A stretch of DNA of 64,000 bases from Pseudopedobacter sp044361595. Its GTDB lineage: Bacteria; Bacteroidota; Bacteroidia; Sphingobacteriales; Sphingobacteriaceae. The notes beneath the pieces are model-generated. The model did no database searches, was not told the DNA's origin, and saw nothing but the letters and a program-made list of their open reading frames with translations. Made by a program: the position numbers and the translations under genes. The DNA lies in the NCBI GenBank assembly GCA_044361595.1, contig JBIKIN010000006.1, positions 62,001 through 126,000 on the forward strand. Direction: 5' to 3'. This document shows, piece after piece, positions 50,282 through 58,950 of the stretch. The stretch's first letter is position 1, and each line of letters opens with the position of its first letter.

Positions 50282-51910
50282 TTAACCCAAAAATGGATAA
50301 CGATAATCAACAGGCGGGTTAAATGTTTCTTTAATGGTACGCGGAGAAACCCATCTTAATAAGTTAAGCATAGCACCTGCTTTATCATTAGTTCCCGAGC
50401 CTCTTGCACCACCAAATGGTTGCTGCCCTACTACAGCTCCAGTACATTTATCATTAATGTAGAAGTTTCCTGCCGAGTTTCTTAAAGCAACTGAAGCCTG
50501 CTCTATGGCGTATCTATCTTGAGAGAAAATTGCACCAGTTAAAGCGTAAGGAGAAGTTTCATCAATCAGTTTTAAAGTAGCATCAAATTCAGCATCATCA
50601 TAAACATAAATAGTTAATACCGGACCAAAAAGTTCTTCGCACATGGTTGTATATTTAGGGTCTTGGGTTACAACAACCGTTGGTTCTATAAAATAACCTA
50701 CAGATTTATCATATCCACCACCACAAATAATCTCTACATTACTATCTAATTTAGCTTGGTCTATGTATTTAGCGAGTTTATTAAAAGATTTCTCATCAAT
50801 AACGGCATTTATAAAGTTAGAGAAATCCTCAGTACCTCCCATTTTAAAAGAAGCAATGTCTTTCATCATTATGCCTTTAATTTGCGGCCATAAAGATTTT
50901 GGAATATAGGTACGAGAAGCGGCAGAGCACTTTTGACCTTGGTACTCGAATGCGCCTCTAACAATTCCTGTCGATGCCGCTTTCACATCTGCTGATGGAT
51001 GAACTAAAATAAAATCTTTACCTCCAGTTTCCCCTACGATTCTTGGATAGCTTTTATATTTATGAATATTGTTACCAATAGTTTTCCAAATATGTTGAAA
51101 CACCGCTGTTGAACCTGTAAAATGAATACCAGCAAAATCTGGATGATTAAAAACAACATCTCCTACCTCAGGTCCATCAGCATAAATCAAATTAATTACA
51201 CCATCGGGCAAACCTGCTTCTTTAAAAATTTTCATGGTAAGGTTAGCCGCATAAACTTGTGTATCTGCCGGTTTCCAAACCACTACGTTACCCATCATGG
51301 CACAAGAAGCAGGTAAATTACCAGCAATTGCGGTAAAATTAAATGGTGTTAGTGCAAATATAAATCCTTCTAAAGGGCGTTGCTCTAAACGGTTCCAAAC
51401 TCCATCTGGCGAAACAGGTGGTTGCTGAGCATAAATATCAGCCATATAACTTACGTTAAAGCGTAGAAAATCTATAAACTCGCAAGCTGCATCTATTTCT
51501 GCTTGAAAAGCATTTTTAGACTGCCCAAGCATAGTTGCAGCATTAAGATCGTATCGATATTTGTTGGCTATTAAGTCGGCCGCTTTTAAAAAAATAGCTG
51601 CTCTATGTTCCCAAGCTAAATTTTCCCAATCTTTTTTAGCCACCAAAGCAGCATCTATTGCTTTTTGCACATGACTTTTGTTCCCATAACTAAAATGTGC
51701 CAATATATGTTGATGATCATGAGGTGGACTCACCGTTTTTTTATTCTCCGTTATTATTTCTTCACTACCAATGTACATAGGTATATCCACCATTTTGCTT
51801 CTAGCGTTAGCAATTGCTTTTTGCAATAAATCTCTCTCTTTGGTATTTGGAGCGTAAGAATATATAGGCTCGTTTATAGGTGTGGGTACTTTAAAAAATC
51901 CTTTAAGCAT
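50282..51910 (-). CDS. pruA: L-glutamate gamma-semialdehyde (1-pyrroline-5-carboxylate) dehydrogenase
   Basis: The 542-aa aldehyde dehydrogenase oxidises glutamate semialdehyde to glutamate with NAD, the second step of proline breakdown. The general-base Glu is in RIVGETGGKDFILV, the catalytic Cys in YQGQKCSAASRTYIP, and the NAD loop in FTGSTAVF; the late GQQPFGGARGSGTNDKAG is typical of the PruA group. There is no fused proline dehydrogenase domain. On the minus strand TAATTTTA overlaps the ATG, a near-match to a -7 box. Confidence 0.95.
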   Translation of the reverse strand: MLKGFFKVPTPINEPIYSYAPNTKERDLLQKAIANARSKMVDIPMYIGSEEIITENKKTVSPPHDHQHILAHFSYGNKSHVQKAIDAALVAKKDWENLAWEHRAAIFLKAADLIANKYRYDLNAATMLGQSKNAFQAEIDAACEFIDFLRFNVSYMADIYAQQPPVSPDGVWNRLEQRPLEGFIFALTPFNFTAIAGNLPASCAMMGNVVVWKPADTQVYAANLTMKIFKEAGLPDGVINLIYADGPEVGDVVFNHPDFAGIHFTGSTAVFQHIWKTIGNNIHKYKSYPRIVGETGGKDFILVHPSADVKAASTGIVRGAFEYQGQKCSAASRTYIPKSLWPQIKGIMMKDIASFKMGGTEDFSNFINAVIDEKSFNKLAKYIDQAKLDSNVEIICGGGYDKSVGYFIEPTVVVTQDPKYTTMCEELFGPVLTIYVYDDAEFDATLKLIDETSPYALTGAIFSQDRYAIEQASVALRNSAGNFYINDKCTGAVVGQQPFGGARGSGTNDKAGAMLNLLRWVSPRTIKETFNPPVDYRYPFLG

Positions 51911-52017
51911 AAAATTAGCGATTTTGTATTTGGGATAAAGATAAGGGTTTTAGTTTTAAAAGGATTTGAGGTTTGTGTCAAAATAATGAGAGAAATTTAA
52001 ATAATTTGGGTTTTTAA

Positions 52018-52130
52018 ATCCCGATCAAAAATCGGTACAGACTTCACTTTTCGCTCTACTCCTCTCCACTAGTTGACGGATGCAAGATACCGCTTCTCTA
52101 AAGGAGTCCTCTGAACAATCGATAAAACAA
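52018..52130 (-). repeat. Degenerate dispersed intergenic element (copy 8, composite)
   Basis: On the minus strand it begins ATCGATTGTTCAGAGGACTC (like copies 1 and 5), continues AGAGAAGCGGTATCTTGC and GTAGAGCGAAAAGTGAAG (like copies 3, 4 and 7), and ends near CCGATTTTTGATCGG (like the variant at 34985). It links what otherwise look like separate repeat types. It is the main content of the 355-bp gap between pruA and the nuclease gene. Confidence 0.55.
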
Positions 52131-52240
52131 CCTAAAATGCCGAAAGGCCAATCAAAATAATTATATACTATCAGTTATTAACCTTTTGTAAATAGATTGT
52201 TATCTAATATGCAATCAATAAATTTTGCAATTAGCATTAC

Positions 52241-52248
52241 TATATTTG
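52241..52248 (+). promoter_or_regulatory. -7 box of the S1/P1 nuclease gene
   Basis: TATATTTG matches TAnnTTTG exactly, 17 nt before the ATG at 52266. Confidence 0.5.
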
Positions 52249-52265
52249 AAGTCTAATAAAAATTT

Positions 52266-53045
52266 ATGTTCAAGAAAATTATTCCATTTGCATTTGTAAT
52301 TTTTGCTCTTTCCTTAATATCGTGGGGTGTTATTGCGCATCGTTCGGTTGCTAAAATTGCACACAATCACTTAACACCAAAAGCGAAATTGGCTGTTAAA
52401 AATTTATTAGGCACAGAAGAAATGCCTTTAGTGAGTACCTATGCAGATGAGATTAGATCATCGTCTAAATTTAGATATACTGCACCATGGCATTATGTAA
52501 ATTTAACACCGGGCTTAAACTATAAAGAGTTTAGTGAAGCTTTAAAGGCCGATACTAGTGCAAACGTTTATAACGCTTTGTTGAAATTAACAGCTGATTT
52601 AAAAAACCCAAAATCTACTAAGGAAGATAAAACATTTGCATTAAAGATGATTATTCATTTTATTGGAGATTTACATCAACCTTTTCATGTGGGTAAAGGA
52701 GAAGACCAAGGTGGTAATAAGATAAAATTAAAATTTATGGGTCGCGAAACCAATTTACATAGCCTTTGGGATAGTGGATTGGTAGAATATAATGGTTTTA
52801 CCTTCACAGAAATGGCAACTGCATTAGATAATGTTAGCCCCGCACAAATTGCGAAGTGGCAAAATGATGATGTTACCGTTTGGCTATTTGAATCTTACAG
52901 CATTGCGAGCAAATTATACAGCGAAGTAAAAAATGAGGATAGTTTAGATTATACTTATTACCCTAAACATGCAGAAATTTATAAAGAACAAATTCAAAAA
53001 GCTGGAATAAGACTAGCTGGATATTTGAACAGTATTTATAAGTAA
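52266..53045 (+). CDS. S1/P1 family zinc nuclease (secreted)
   Basis: The 259-aa protein has a signal peptide followed by SWGVIAHRSVAKIA, where the Trp at the mature N-terminus and the first His bind zinc. Further ligands are in the YADEIR, HYVNL, MIIHFIGDLHQPFHVG and TNLHSLWD segments, matching the three-zinc S1/P1 site. It should degrade single-stranded nucleic acid or 3'-nucleotides in the periplasm. It stands alone and ends at a strong terminator. Confidence 0.94.
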   Translation: MFKKIIPFAFVIFALSLISWGVIAHRSVAKIAHNHLTPKAKLAVKNLLGTEEMPLVSTYADEIRSSSKFRYTAPWHYVNLTPGLNYKEFSEALKADTSANVYNALLKLTADLKNPKSTKEDKTFALKMIIHFIGDLHQPFHVGKGEDQGGNKIKLKFMGRETNLHSLWDSGLVEYNGFTFTEMATALDNVSPAQIAKWQNDDVTVWLFESYSIASKLYSEVKNEDSLDYTYYPKHAEIYKEQIQKAGIRLAGYLNSIYK

Positions 53046-53069
53046 TTTCTTAAAGTTATCTAAATCGTT

Positions 53070-53110
53070 AATCCTGTAATCTTTAACAAATAAGATTACA
53101 GGATTTTTTT
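53070..53110 (+). terminator. Rho-independent terminator of the nuclease gene
   Basis: Perfect 14-bp arms AATCCTGTAATCTT (53070-53083) and AAGATTACAGGATT (53092-53105) around an 8-nt loop, followed by a run of T. Confidence 0.93.
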
Positions 53111-53167
53111 TGCTTAATAATTAGCTTAAAAAAAAATAACTTATTTTAGTTTATAAAAATCCCGATT

Positions 53168-54163
53168 TTGAAAATTAAAGTTTTAATTAATGTTATCCTA
53201 TTATTATCAACCAATTTACAATTTCAAAATGTTGATTTTAAGGTAAATAGTGTTTTACTTTTTGCGGTTATTTCGTATTATGCTTTTATTATTTATAAAT
53301 TGTTTAAGGCTCGACATCATAATTGTTAAAAATATATTTTATGGGGAATACTGTTTTTTTGTTTAGGTAATATTGGTGGAACTTTAAGTCAAATTTTTGG
53401 CTAGAAGTTTTTGGGTTTGTTCCCAAATAATTAAACACAAATTGGGACATTTATTGAGCTTTGCTTTTTCTCGTTAGGCTTAGGCGGTAAAATGATTGAA
53501 GAAAGCAGAGAGAAAATTAAGTACTAAAAGCAGGTTTTAGAAGTACAAATAATGGCTTTGCAAGCGCAAATGAATCCTCATTTTTCATTTAATTGTTTAA
53601 ATGCTAACAGAAATTTAGTGCTTCAAAATCAAAACGATAAAACATCAAATTACGTGTTAAAATTTTCAAAATTGCATAGGCTTACCTTAGAAAAATCGAT
53701 GCAAAAGCAAGTAAGTTTAACAGATAATATCAACTATTTATAGATGTATTTGGCAATGGAAAATTTAAGGTTTAATGAAACTATAAATTATCAAATTATT
53801 AAAAACCTTACACAACACAGCGATTCTATTTTTATTCCTCCAATGTTGATACAGCCATTTGCAGAAAATGCAGTGAAATATGCGTTTAAAAACCAAAATG
53901 TTGACAAAAAAATTGAGATTTCTTTTACCGAAAATCAAAATAGTTTAACCGTATTAATTGATGATTACAATGTTGCTGTAAATCAATATTTAAACTTAAC
54001 ACCATCCGAATATAAATTAAGAACTACAGAAATTACAAAAAAATATTTACTGCAATGAAACAACTTACTAGAACAAACAATAACATTAGAGATTGATGAT
54101 AAAAGCGTTTTAGATGCTCAAAAAACTGAAAATTTAGTTACTATAAAATTTAGTTTGGCTTAG
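53168..54163 (+). pseudogene. Decayed LytS-type (7TMR-DISM) histidine kinase, six in-frame stops
   Basis: One reading frame runs the whole length without a frameshift but is broken by six internal stops: TAA, TAG, TAA and TAA before 53552, TAG at 53741 and TGA at 54056. It begins with two hydrophobic helices, then GTFIELCFFSLGLGGKM (last membrane segment), QAQMNPHFSFNCLN (His box of the His_kinase domain) and IPPMLIQPFAENAVKYAF (ATP-binding domain N box). The signal peptide and extracytoplasmic domain of an intact relative (54927-56978) are missing, and the remnant starts just after the nuclease terminator. Its last stop overlaps the stop of the convergent response regulator gene. Two fragments of 62 and 104 codons remain open. 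Confidence 0.85.
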
Positions 54164-54921
54164 TTACGTTCAATTTGATTAAATATCTCAGTAATTTTAT
54201 CTTTATTGTTTTTAGATACGCTTATTTTTTCGCCATCTTCCATTACTACATAACCGCCATCAATTCTTAAAAACTTTTTCAAAAACAAAGGATTAATTAA
54301 GTGAGATTGATGAATTCTAATAAAACCATTGGTAGTCAGTAAACTTTCTACTTCTTTTAAGGTACGGCAAATCAAAAATGTTTCTTTGGTTTTTAAGTAA
54401 AAATGGGTGTAATTACTATCAGATTGGCATCTGATAATATCACTTATCGCTATAAACTCTAAACCATAGGTGGTGGGTAAGGCAATTTTATAACGGTTTT
54501 TTTGCGAGTTTTGCAAAATATCCATAAGAAAATTGAATTGATCTGATGGAAGATTTTTTTGAGATTTACTTTCCCACTTATCTAAACACTCCAAAAGTTC
54601 TTGATTGTCTACCGGTTTTAGCAAGTAGCTTAGAGCGCTATATTTAAATGCTTTAATAGCATATTGATCATAAGCGGTGGTAAAAACGACATCAAATGTA
54701 AAGTTTGTAATTTGCCCTAAAAGTTCAAATCCGTTTAAGCCAGGCATTTCAATATCCAAAAATAAAATATCAAATTCTACTGTCTTAATAAAAGATAGTG
54801 CTTCTTCAGCATTGTTAAATTTCCCAATAATTTGAATAGGTTTTGCCAAACTCTTTAGAATAATTTCTAAAGATTCTGTACAATGCAATTCGTCATCAAC
54901 TAGTACAATTTTAATCATCAC
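54160..54921 (-). CDS. LytTR-family response regulator
   Basis: The 253-aa protein has an N-terminal receiver domain with the acidic pair at residues 9-10, phosphoacceptor Asp 56 in ILFLDIEMPG and the late Lys in YLLKPVDN, then a LytTR DNA-binding domain from about residue 145 (ISDIIRCQSDSNYTHFYL, IRIHQSHLINPLFLKK). It should be phosphorylated by the kinase encoded 5 bp upstream on the same strand. Either of two adjacent ATGs (54921, 54918) may be the start. Targets are unknown; the divergent secreted-protein run is a natural candidate. Confidence 0.93.
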   Translation of the reverse strand: MMIKIVLVDDELHCTESLEIILKSLAKPIQIIGKFNNAEEALSFIKTVEFDILFLDIEMPGLNGFELLGQITNFTFDVVFTTAYDQYAIKAFKYSALSYLLKPVDNQELLECLDKWESKSQKNLPSDQFNFLMDILQNSQKNRYKIALPTTYGLEFIAISDIIRCQSDSNYTHFYLKTKETFLICRTLKEVESLLTTNGFIRIHQSHLINPLFLKKFLRIDGGYVVMEDGEKISVSKNNKDKITEIFNQIERN

Positions 54922-54926
54922 TAAAT

Positions 54927-56978
54927 TTAACTAATGGTAAATATTATTTTAGTACCTGTAGCAATTCCATCATCATACTTGTCACTAATTTCGCATACAA
55001 TACAATTACTAAAATTTTGGTTATAAAGTTTTATTCTTTCTTTGGTTAAATCCATTCCATATGATTTATGTTTTTTTAGGGTTTTATCTTTTTGCAAAGC
55101 CGATTGAGCTCTGCCAATTCCATTGTCCTCAATGATAAAATGATAAGAATTATGCTTTTCAGGATTACTTTCTATAGTTATGTTTAATGTTTTTGTTGGA
55201 TTTAAACTCGGTAATAAACCATGCCAAATTGCATTTTCTACAAAAGGTTGAAGCAGTAGTGGCGGGATAAATATTTCGTTGGTATCTACTCCACTAACAA
55301 CGTTTATTTTATAGAAAAATTGATCATTAAAGCGGTTAGCTTCAATAGCCAAATACAAGGAAAGCGCTTCTAACTCGCTGTTTAAGCTAACTAATTCTTT
55401 TTTGCTATGTTCTAAAACTAAACGAATCAGTTTAGAAAACTTGTTTAAATAATCAGCTGCTTTATCATTTTGGTTACTTAATATGAAATAACGGATAGAG
55501 CTTAAGCTATTAAATAAGAAATGAGGATTCATTTGAGAACGTAAAGCCATCATTTCAGCTTCAGCTAGTTTTTTCTCATAGTTTATTTGTAGCGTGGTTA
55601 TTTTTTCTATTTCTATTTCTTGTTTTTTTTGGATGATTTCTTCCGTTCTAATTTTGATTTTTTGCTCTAATTCATCATTAGAATTTTTTATCAATTTCTG
55701 ATTGATTTGTAATTGGTTTATTAAAGCATCTTTACTTTCCTTCTTTTCGTCTTCATTAAGTTTAATTCTATAACCAATTGCTAATGAAAAGCATAAAACT
55801 TCGGCTAAAATCCCTAATTGAAAAATGTTAGCAGCTGTTAATCCAATTTGATAATCGCCAAATAACCTAAAGTTAGTATCTGCTAAAGCCGCTATAATTC
55901 CACCAGTTAAATAAAAGAATACTCCTAAAAAAAAGTAATTTATAATTGGTGATTTCACTTTGATGTAAAACCAAATAATTAAGCCAATATTTAATGGAAA
56001 TAAAATAATTCTGGTGCCAATAAAAAGGATATTTCTGAGTTGGAAATCAAATAAGGTAATCATCATTAAAAGATTAAGCCCGGCATAAATCATATAGCAA
56101 TAGCTTAATATTTTTAGAAATCTAACAAGCTTTGTATCATAGTCTCCAATATTTAAAAGCTCAATCACAAACCAATTGTAAACTGCAAAAAATAGAAATT
56201 GAATAGGCTCATTTATGTACGACCGCATAAGTGGATAATAATCAATCATGCTACCTATCCAAGTGATTCTATTTAACCGGGTAAGCGCATAAATGATGGT
56301 TCCCAAGAGGTATAATGAATAATATAAATAAAGCTTTTGGTAGCTTTTGAAATATAAAAATATCATGAATAGGAAAATAAAACCTATAGATCCTACAAAC
56401 AAAATCACGATAAAGGTTTCTTTTAATTTAGCTTTTTGGGCCTTATATATCTCCTCGTTATAAGTTGCTTTATCTTCGATAGTAATGTTTAAATCAGGAT
56501 TAATATTTTTCTTATTATAAACCTTTAAATAGATCTGTTGAGTTTTTTGAGGCTCAATTTTGAAATTTACATAGTTAGCAATATTAGGTATTTGCAGTTG
56601 AGGTGTTGGGCAATAAGTACCTGTTTTTCCTTTTAATTTTAAAATATTACCGTCCAAAAGGTAAATATCTGCATAATCATTGTTGCCAGTGTAAATGTAC
56701 CATTCATTATAGCTATCAATATTGTTATGTAAGTTAAGTTTAAACCAATATGCATTTTGATGATTGATTTTTAGATTCCGTTTTTCATTCGTAAATAATT
56801 GTTTACTAATTGCTTTTATGCTTGCCCCTTTTTCTGTTTCTAGAACTTGAACATTAGGCATATCAAAAAAATAGGTATATCCTTTTAGTGTTGAAAGTTG
56901 GATTGCGTTTTGCCTGTTTTTCGCAAAACTTACCAAACTAAATAGGCAAAAAATAAACGGAATTATCCATTTGATCAT
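54927..56978 (-). CDS. 7TMR-DISM sensor histidine kinase, LytS-type
   Basis: The 683-aa protein has a signal peptide (IPFIFCLFSLVSFA), a 7TMR-DISMED2 extracytoplasmic domain (about 25-165), seven membrane helices (about 190-400), a coiled coil (about 405-475), and a His_kinase domain with the phosphoacceptor His in RSQMNPHFLFNSL (about residue 485). A C-terminal HATPase follows with LLLQPFVENAIWHGLL and EDNGIGRAQS. DISMED2 domains often sense carbohydrate-like ligands. It pairs with the LytTR regulator 5 bp downstream and is divergent from the OmpA-led run. Confidence 0.94.
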   Translation of the reverse strand: MIKWIIPFIFCLFSLVSFAKNRQNAIQLSTLKGYTYFFDMPNVQVLETEKGASIKAISKQLFTNEKRNLKINHQNAYWFKLNLHNNIDSYNEWYIYTGNNDYADIYLLDGNILKLKGKTGTYCPTPQLQIPNIANYVNFKIEPQKTQQIYLKVYNKKNINPDLNITIEDKATYNEEIYKAQKAKLKETFIVILFVGSIGFIFLFMIFLYFKSYQKLYLYYSLYLLGTIIYALTRLNRITWIGSMIDYYPLMRSYINEPIQFLFFAVYNWFVIELLNIGDYDTKLVRFLKILSYCYMIYAGLNLLMMITLFDFQLRNILFIGTRIILFPLNIGLIIWFYIKVKSPIINYFFLGVFFYLTGGIIAALADTNFRLFGDYQIGLTAANIFQLGILAEVLCFSLAIGYRIKLNEDEKKESKDALINQLQINQKLIKNSNDELEQKIKIRTEEIIQKKQEIEIEKITTLQINYEKKLAEAEMMALRSQMNPHFLFNSLSSIRYFILSNQNDKAADYLNKFSKLIRLVLEHSKKELVSLNSELEALSLYLAIEANRFNDQFFYKINVVSGVDTNEIFIPPLLLQPFVENAIWHGLLPSLNPTKTLNITIESNPEKHNSYHFIIEDNGIGRAQSALQKDKTLKKHKSYGMDLTKERIKLYNQNFSNCIVCEISDKYDDGIATGTKIIFTIS

Positions 56979-57063
56979 GCCATTAAAGTAAATGATTTTT
57001 TCAATAATAACAATAGCAAATGAGTATATGAAGCATTTGAATTAGTATTTAGGCGGTTTTAAG

Positions 57064-57119
57064 AAATGCTTACAACTAGGCCTTAAACCGATATTTTGAG
57101 CTAAAAATCAAATACTTAC
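57064..57119. promoter_or_regulatory. Candidate direct-repeat operator between kinase and OmpA genes
   Basis: AAATGCTTAC (57064-57073), followed by AACTAGGCCTTAAA, and AAATACTTAC (57110-57119), followed by TCAACAAGGTTAAA, form a roughly conserved direct repeat 46 bp apart. LytTR regulators usually bind paired direct repeats, so this is a possible site for the adjacent regulator. The spacing is larger than usual. Confidence 0.3.
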
Positions 57120-57189
57120 TCAACAAGGTTAAATCCTATCCAGAAATCTCCAAATTCTTACTCGCTGTTTTTACAGGCTACCAACAACA

Positions 57190-57197
57190 TAATTTTG
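57190..57197 (+). promoter_or_regulatory. -7 box of the OmpA-led operon
   Basis: TAATTTTG matches TAnnTTTG, 24 nt before the ATG at 57222. No TTTG at -33, which would suit an activator-dependent promoter. Confidence 0.55.
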
Positions 57198-57221
57198 GGT
57201 TAATAAACAAATTATACTCAA

Positions 57222-58550
57222 ATGAAAAAACTGACTTTACTAACCACTTTAATGTTATTTGTAATTATTGCACAAGCGCAAACAGAAGCATTAAAAGACA
57301 AACTTAAACGCAAATTAGAAGAAGCTAAAGAGCGTAAAACCGAAAAAACAATTGATAATATTTTAAACAAAACCGAGGAAAAGATTGACGGAAAAGTTAA
57401 CAAGGCTTTGAGCAAAAAAGAGAAAGAAGAAAAAGTAACAAAAGAAAAGCCTGCTTCAAATGAGTCAAATCAAGAGAATACAAATCAAACAATTAATCAT
57501 AATAGCGAAAAGCCGGTTGAAAAGACTGTTGCAAATGGCCCCGTAAAATTATCAGCTATATCAAAATTTGATTTTATTTCTGGTGAAAAGGTTTTGTATT
57601 ATGATGATTTTTCAAGAGTAAATGTAGGTGATTTTCCAGCTGATATTAACACCAATGCCAGTGGCGAAGTGGTAACACTTGAAGGTAAAGAAGGTAAATG
57701 GCTAAACATGACCAAAAACGGAGCTTTTATCCCTGACAATATTAAAAAACTTCCTGAAAATTTTACGCTAGAGTTTGAGGTCGGGATTGATAAAGACCCA
57801 TCAAATAATTACTCGGGGTTGGGATTAAACTTTAACATAAACAACGATGAACTTTTTAAAGATATGTTTTTTTCTAAAGGAACATCTTTAGTTTACTTAC
57901 ACCCCGGAGCAGCACAAGCTGCTATCTCTATTATTCCAACCCAAGGAATCGATATTTCTAACGAAATACCAATGCCACAGTGGGATGTAAATAACAAAAC
58001 ATTTGCTAAAGTTTCTATTTGGAGACAAAAAGGAAGGTTAAGAGTTTATGTAGACCAAGATAAATTGATTGATATCCCTCGTTTTTTCACCGAAAACCAA
58101 GTATATGATTTTGCCTTTTTTAGGAATTTTTTCAACGAGTGTAATGTGTTTTTAGGTAATATTAAATATGCTATTGCACCTGCCGATACCAGAAGCAAAT
58201 TAATTACTGAAGGTAAATTTGTAACTCGTGGAATTTTGTTTGATTTAAACTCTGATCAGATTAAGCCAGAATCAAATGGGGTTCTAAAAGAAATTGCAAC
58301 TGTTTTACAAGAAAACCCAACAGTTAAAGTAAAAATAATTGGTCATACAGATAGTGACGGCGACGCTGCCTTAAATCTCGATTTATCTAAACGCCGCTCT
58401 GCAGCAGTAAAAAATGCTCTAAGTACTGTTTTTGGTGTGAATGCAAATCGACTAGAAACTGATGGAAAAGGCGCTACCCAACCATCAGAGCCAAACACAA
58501 CTCCGCAAGGCAAAGCAAATAACAGGCGAGTAGAATTTATCAAGTTATAG
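57222..58550 (+). CDS. OmpA-family outer-membrane/peptidoglycan-associated protein
   Basis: The 442-aa protein has a signal peptide ending VIIAQAQ, a highly charged Lys/Glu region (about 22-90), a beta-rich central domain (about 110-320; FDFISGEKVLYYDDFSR, then FTLEFEVGIDKDP) resembling a concanavalin-like sandwich, and a C-terminal OmpA domain. The OmpA part has TRGILFDLNSDQIKPES, VKIIGHTDSDGD and GKANNRRVEFIKL, the peptidoglycan-binding signature. It begins a tight run of seven genes. Confidence 0.9.
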   Translation: MKKLTLLTTLMLFVIIAQAQTEALKDKLKRKLEEAKERKTEKTIDNILNKTEEKIDGKVNKALSKKEKEEKVTKEKPASNESNQENTNQTINHNSEKPVEKTVANGPVKLSAISKFDFISGEKVLYYDDFSRVNVGDFPADINTNASGEVVTLEGKEGKWLNMTKNGAFIPDNIKKLPENFTLEFEVGIDKDPSNNYSGLGLNFNINNDELFKDMFFSKGTSLVYLHPGAAQAAISIIPTQGIDISNEIPMPQWDVNNKTFAKVSIWRQKGRLRVYVDQDKLIDIPRFFTENQVYDFAFFRNFFNECNVFLGNIKYAIAPADTRSKLITEGKFVTRGILFDLNSDQIKPESNGVLKEIATVLQENPTVKVKIIGHTDSDGDAALNLDLSKRRSAAVKNALSTVFGVNANRLETDGKGATQPSEPNTTPQGKANNRRVEFIKL

Positions 58551-58552
58551 TA

Positions 58553-58942
58553 ATGGGTACTAAATTACTGCTTTTTATCTGCTTTAATTTTTCATTGCTT
58601 TTGCAAGATGAAGGCTTTGTAGAAACTTTAGCTAACACCTATTTGGTGACTAGCAAAAGTAATACTGGTATTACCAAAATCATTATTGATACAGAACACA
58701 AGAAGCTGAAGGTTTGGGAGAGTTGTGTACCAAAAGATTGCGATTGGGGGATTGCCAGTTACCAGCAAAAGAACAATACCATTACCGCTTCTTATGCCAT
58801 GGGCGATATAAAAAAGCAGTTAACCATCAGTTTAACAGATAATAGAACGGCCATGAACGCCGAAATTAAATACCAAGTAGATCAAAAATTAACCAAAGTA
58901 GTGAGCTATCAATTAAAGGCTCAAAACAATAGAATCAAATAA
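58553..58942 (+). CDS. Small exported protein of unknown function
   Basis: The 129-aa protein has a short hydrophobic N-terminus (TKLLLFICFNFSLLL) and a beta-rich remainder with a Cys pair in VWESCVPKDCDWG and a repeating strand pattern (NTITASYAMGDIKKQLTISL). I do not recognise a named family. It starts 2 bp after the OmpA gene's stop and ends 8 bp before the next ATG, so it is part of that operon. Confidence 0.75.
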   Translation: MGTKLLLFICFNFSLLLQDEGFVETLANTYLVTSKSNTGITKIIIDTEHKKLKVWESCVPKDCDWGIASYQQKNNTITASYAMGDIKKQLTISLTDNRTAMNAEIKYQVDQKLTKVVSYQLKAQNNRIK

Positions 58943-58950
58943 AAAACGAA

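Noticed and set aside
53168..54163. Frameshifted rather than stop-ridden kinase
   Set aside because: The kinase motifs before and after each stop are all in the same frame (53168, 53552 and 53744 share phase), so no frameshift is needed.
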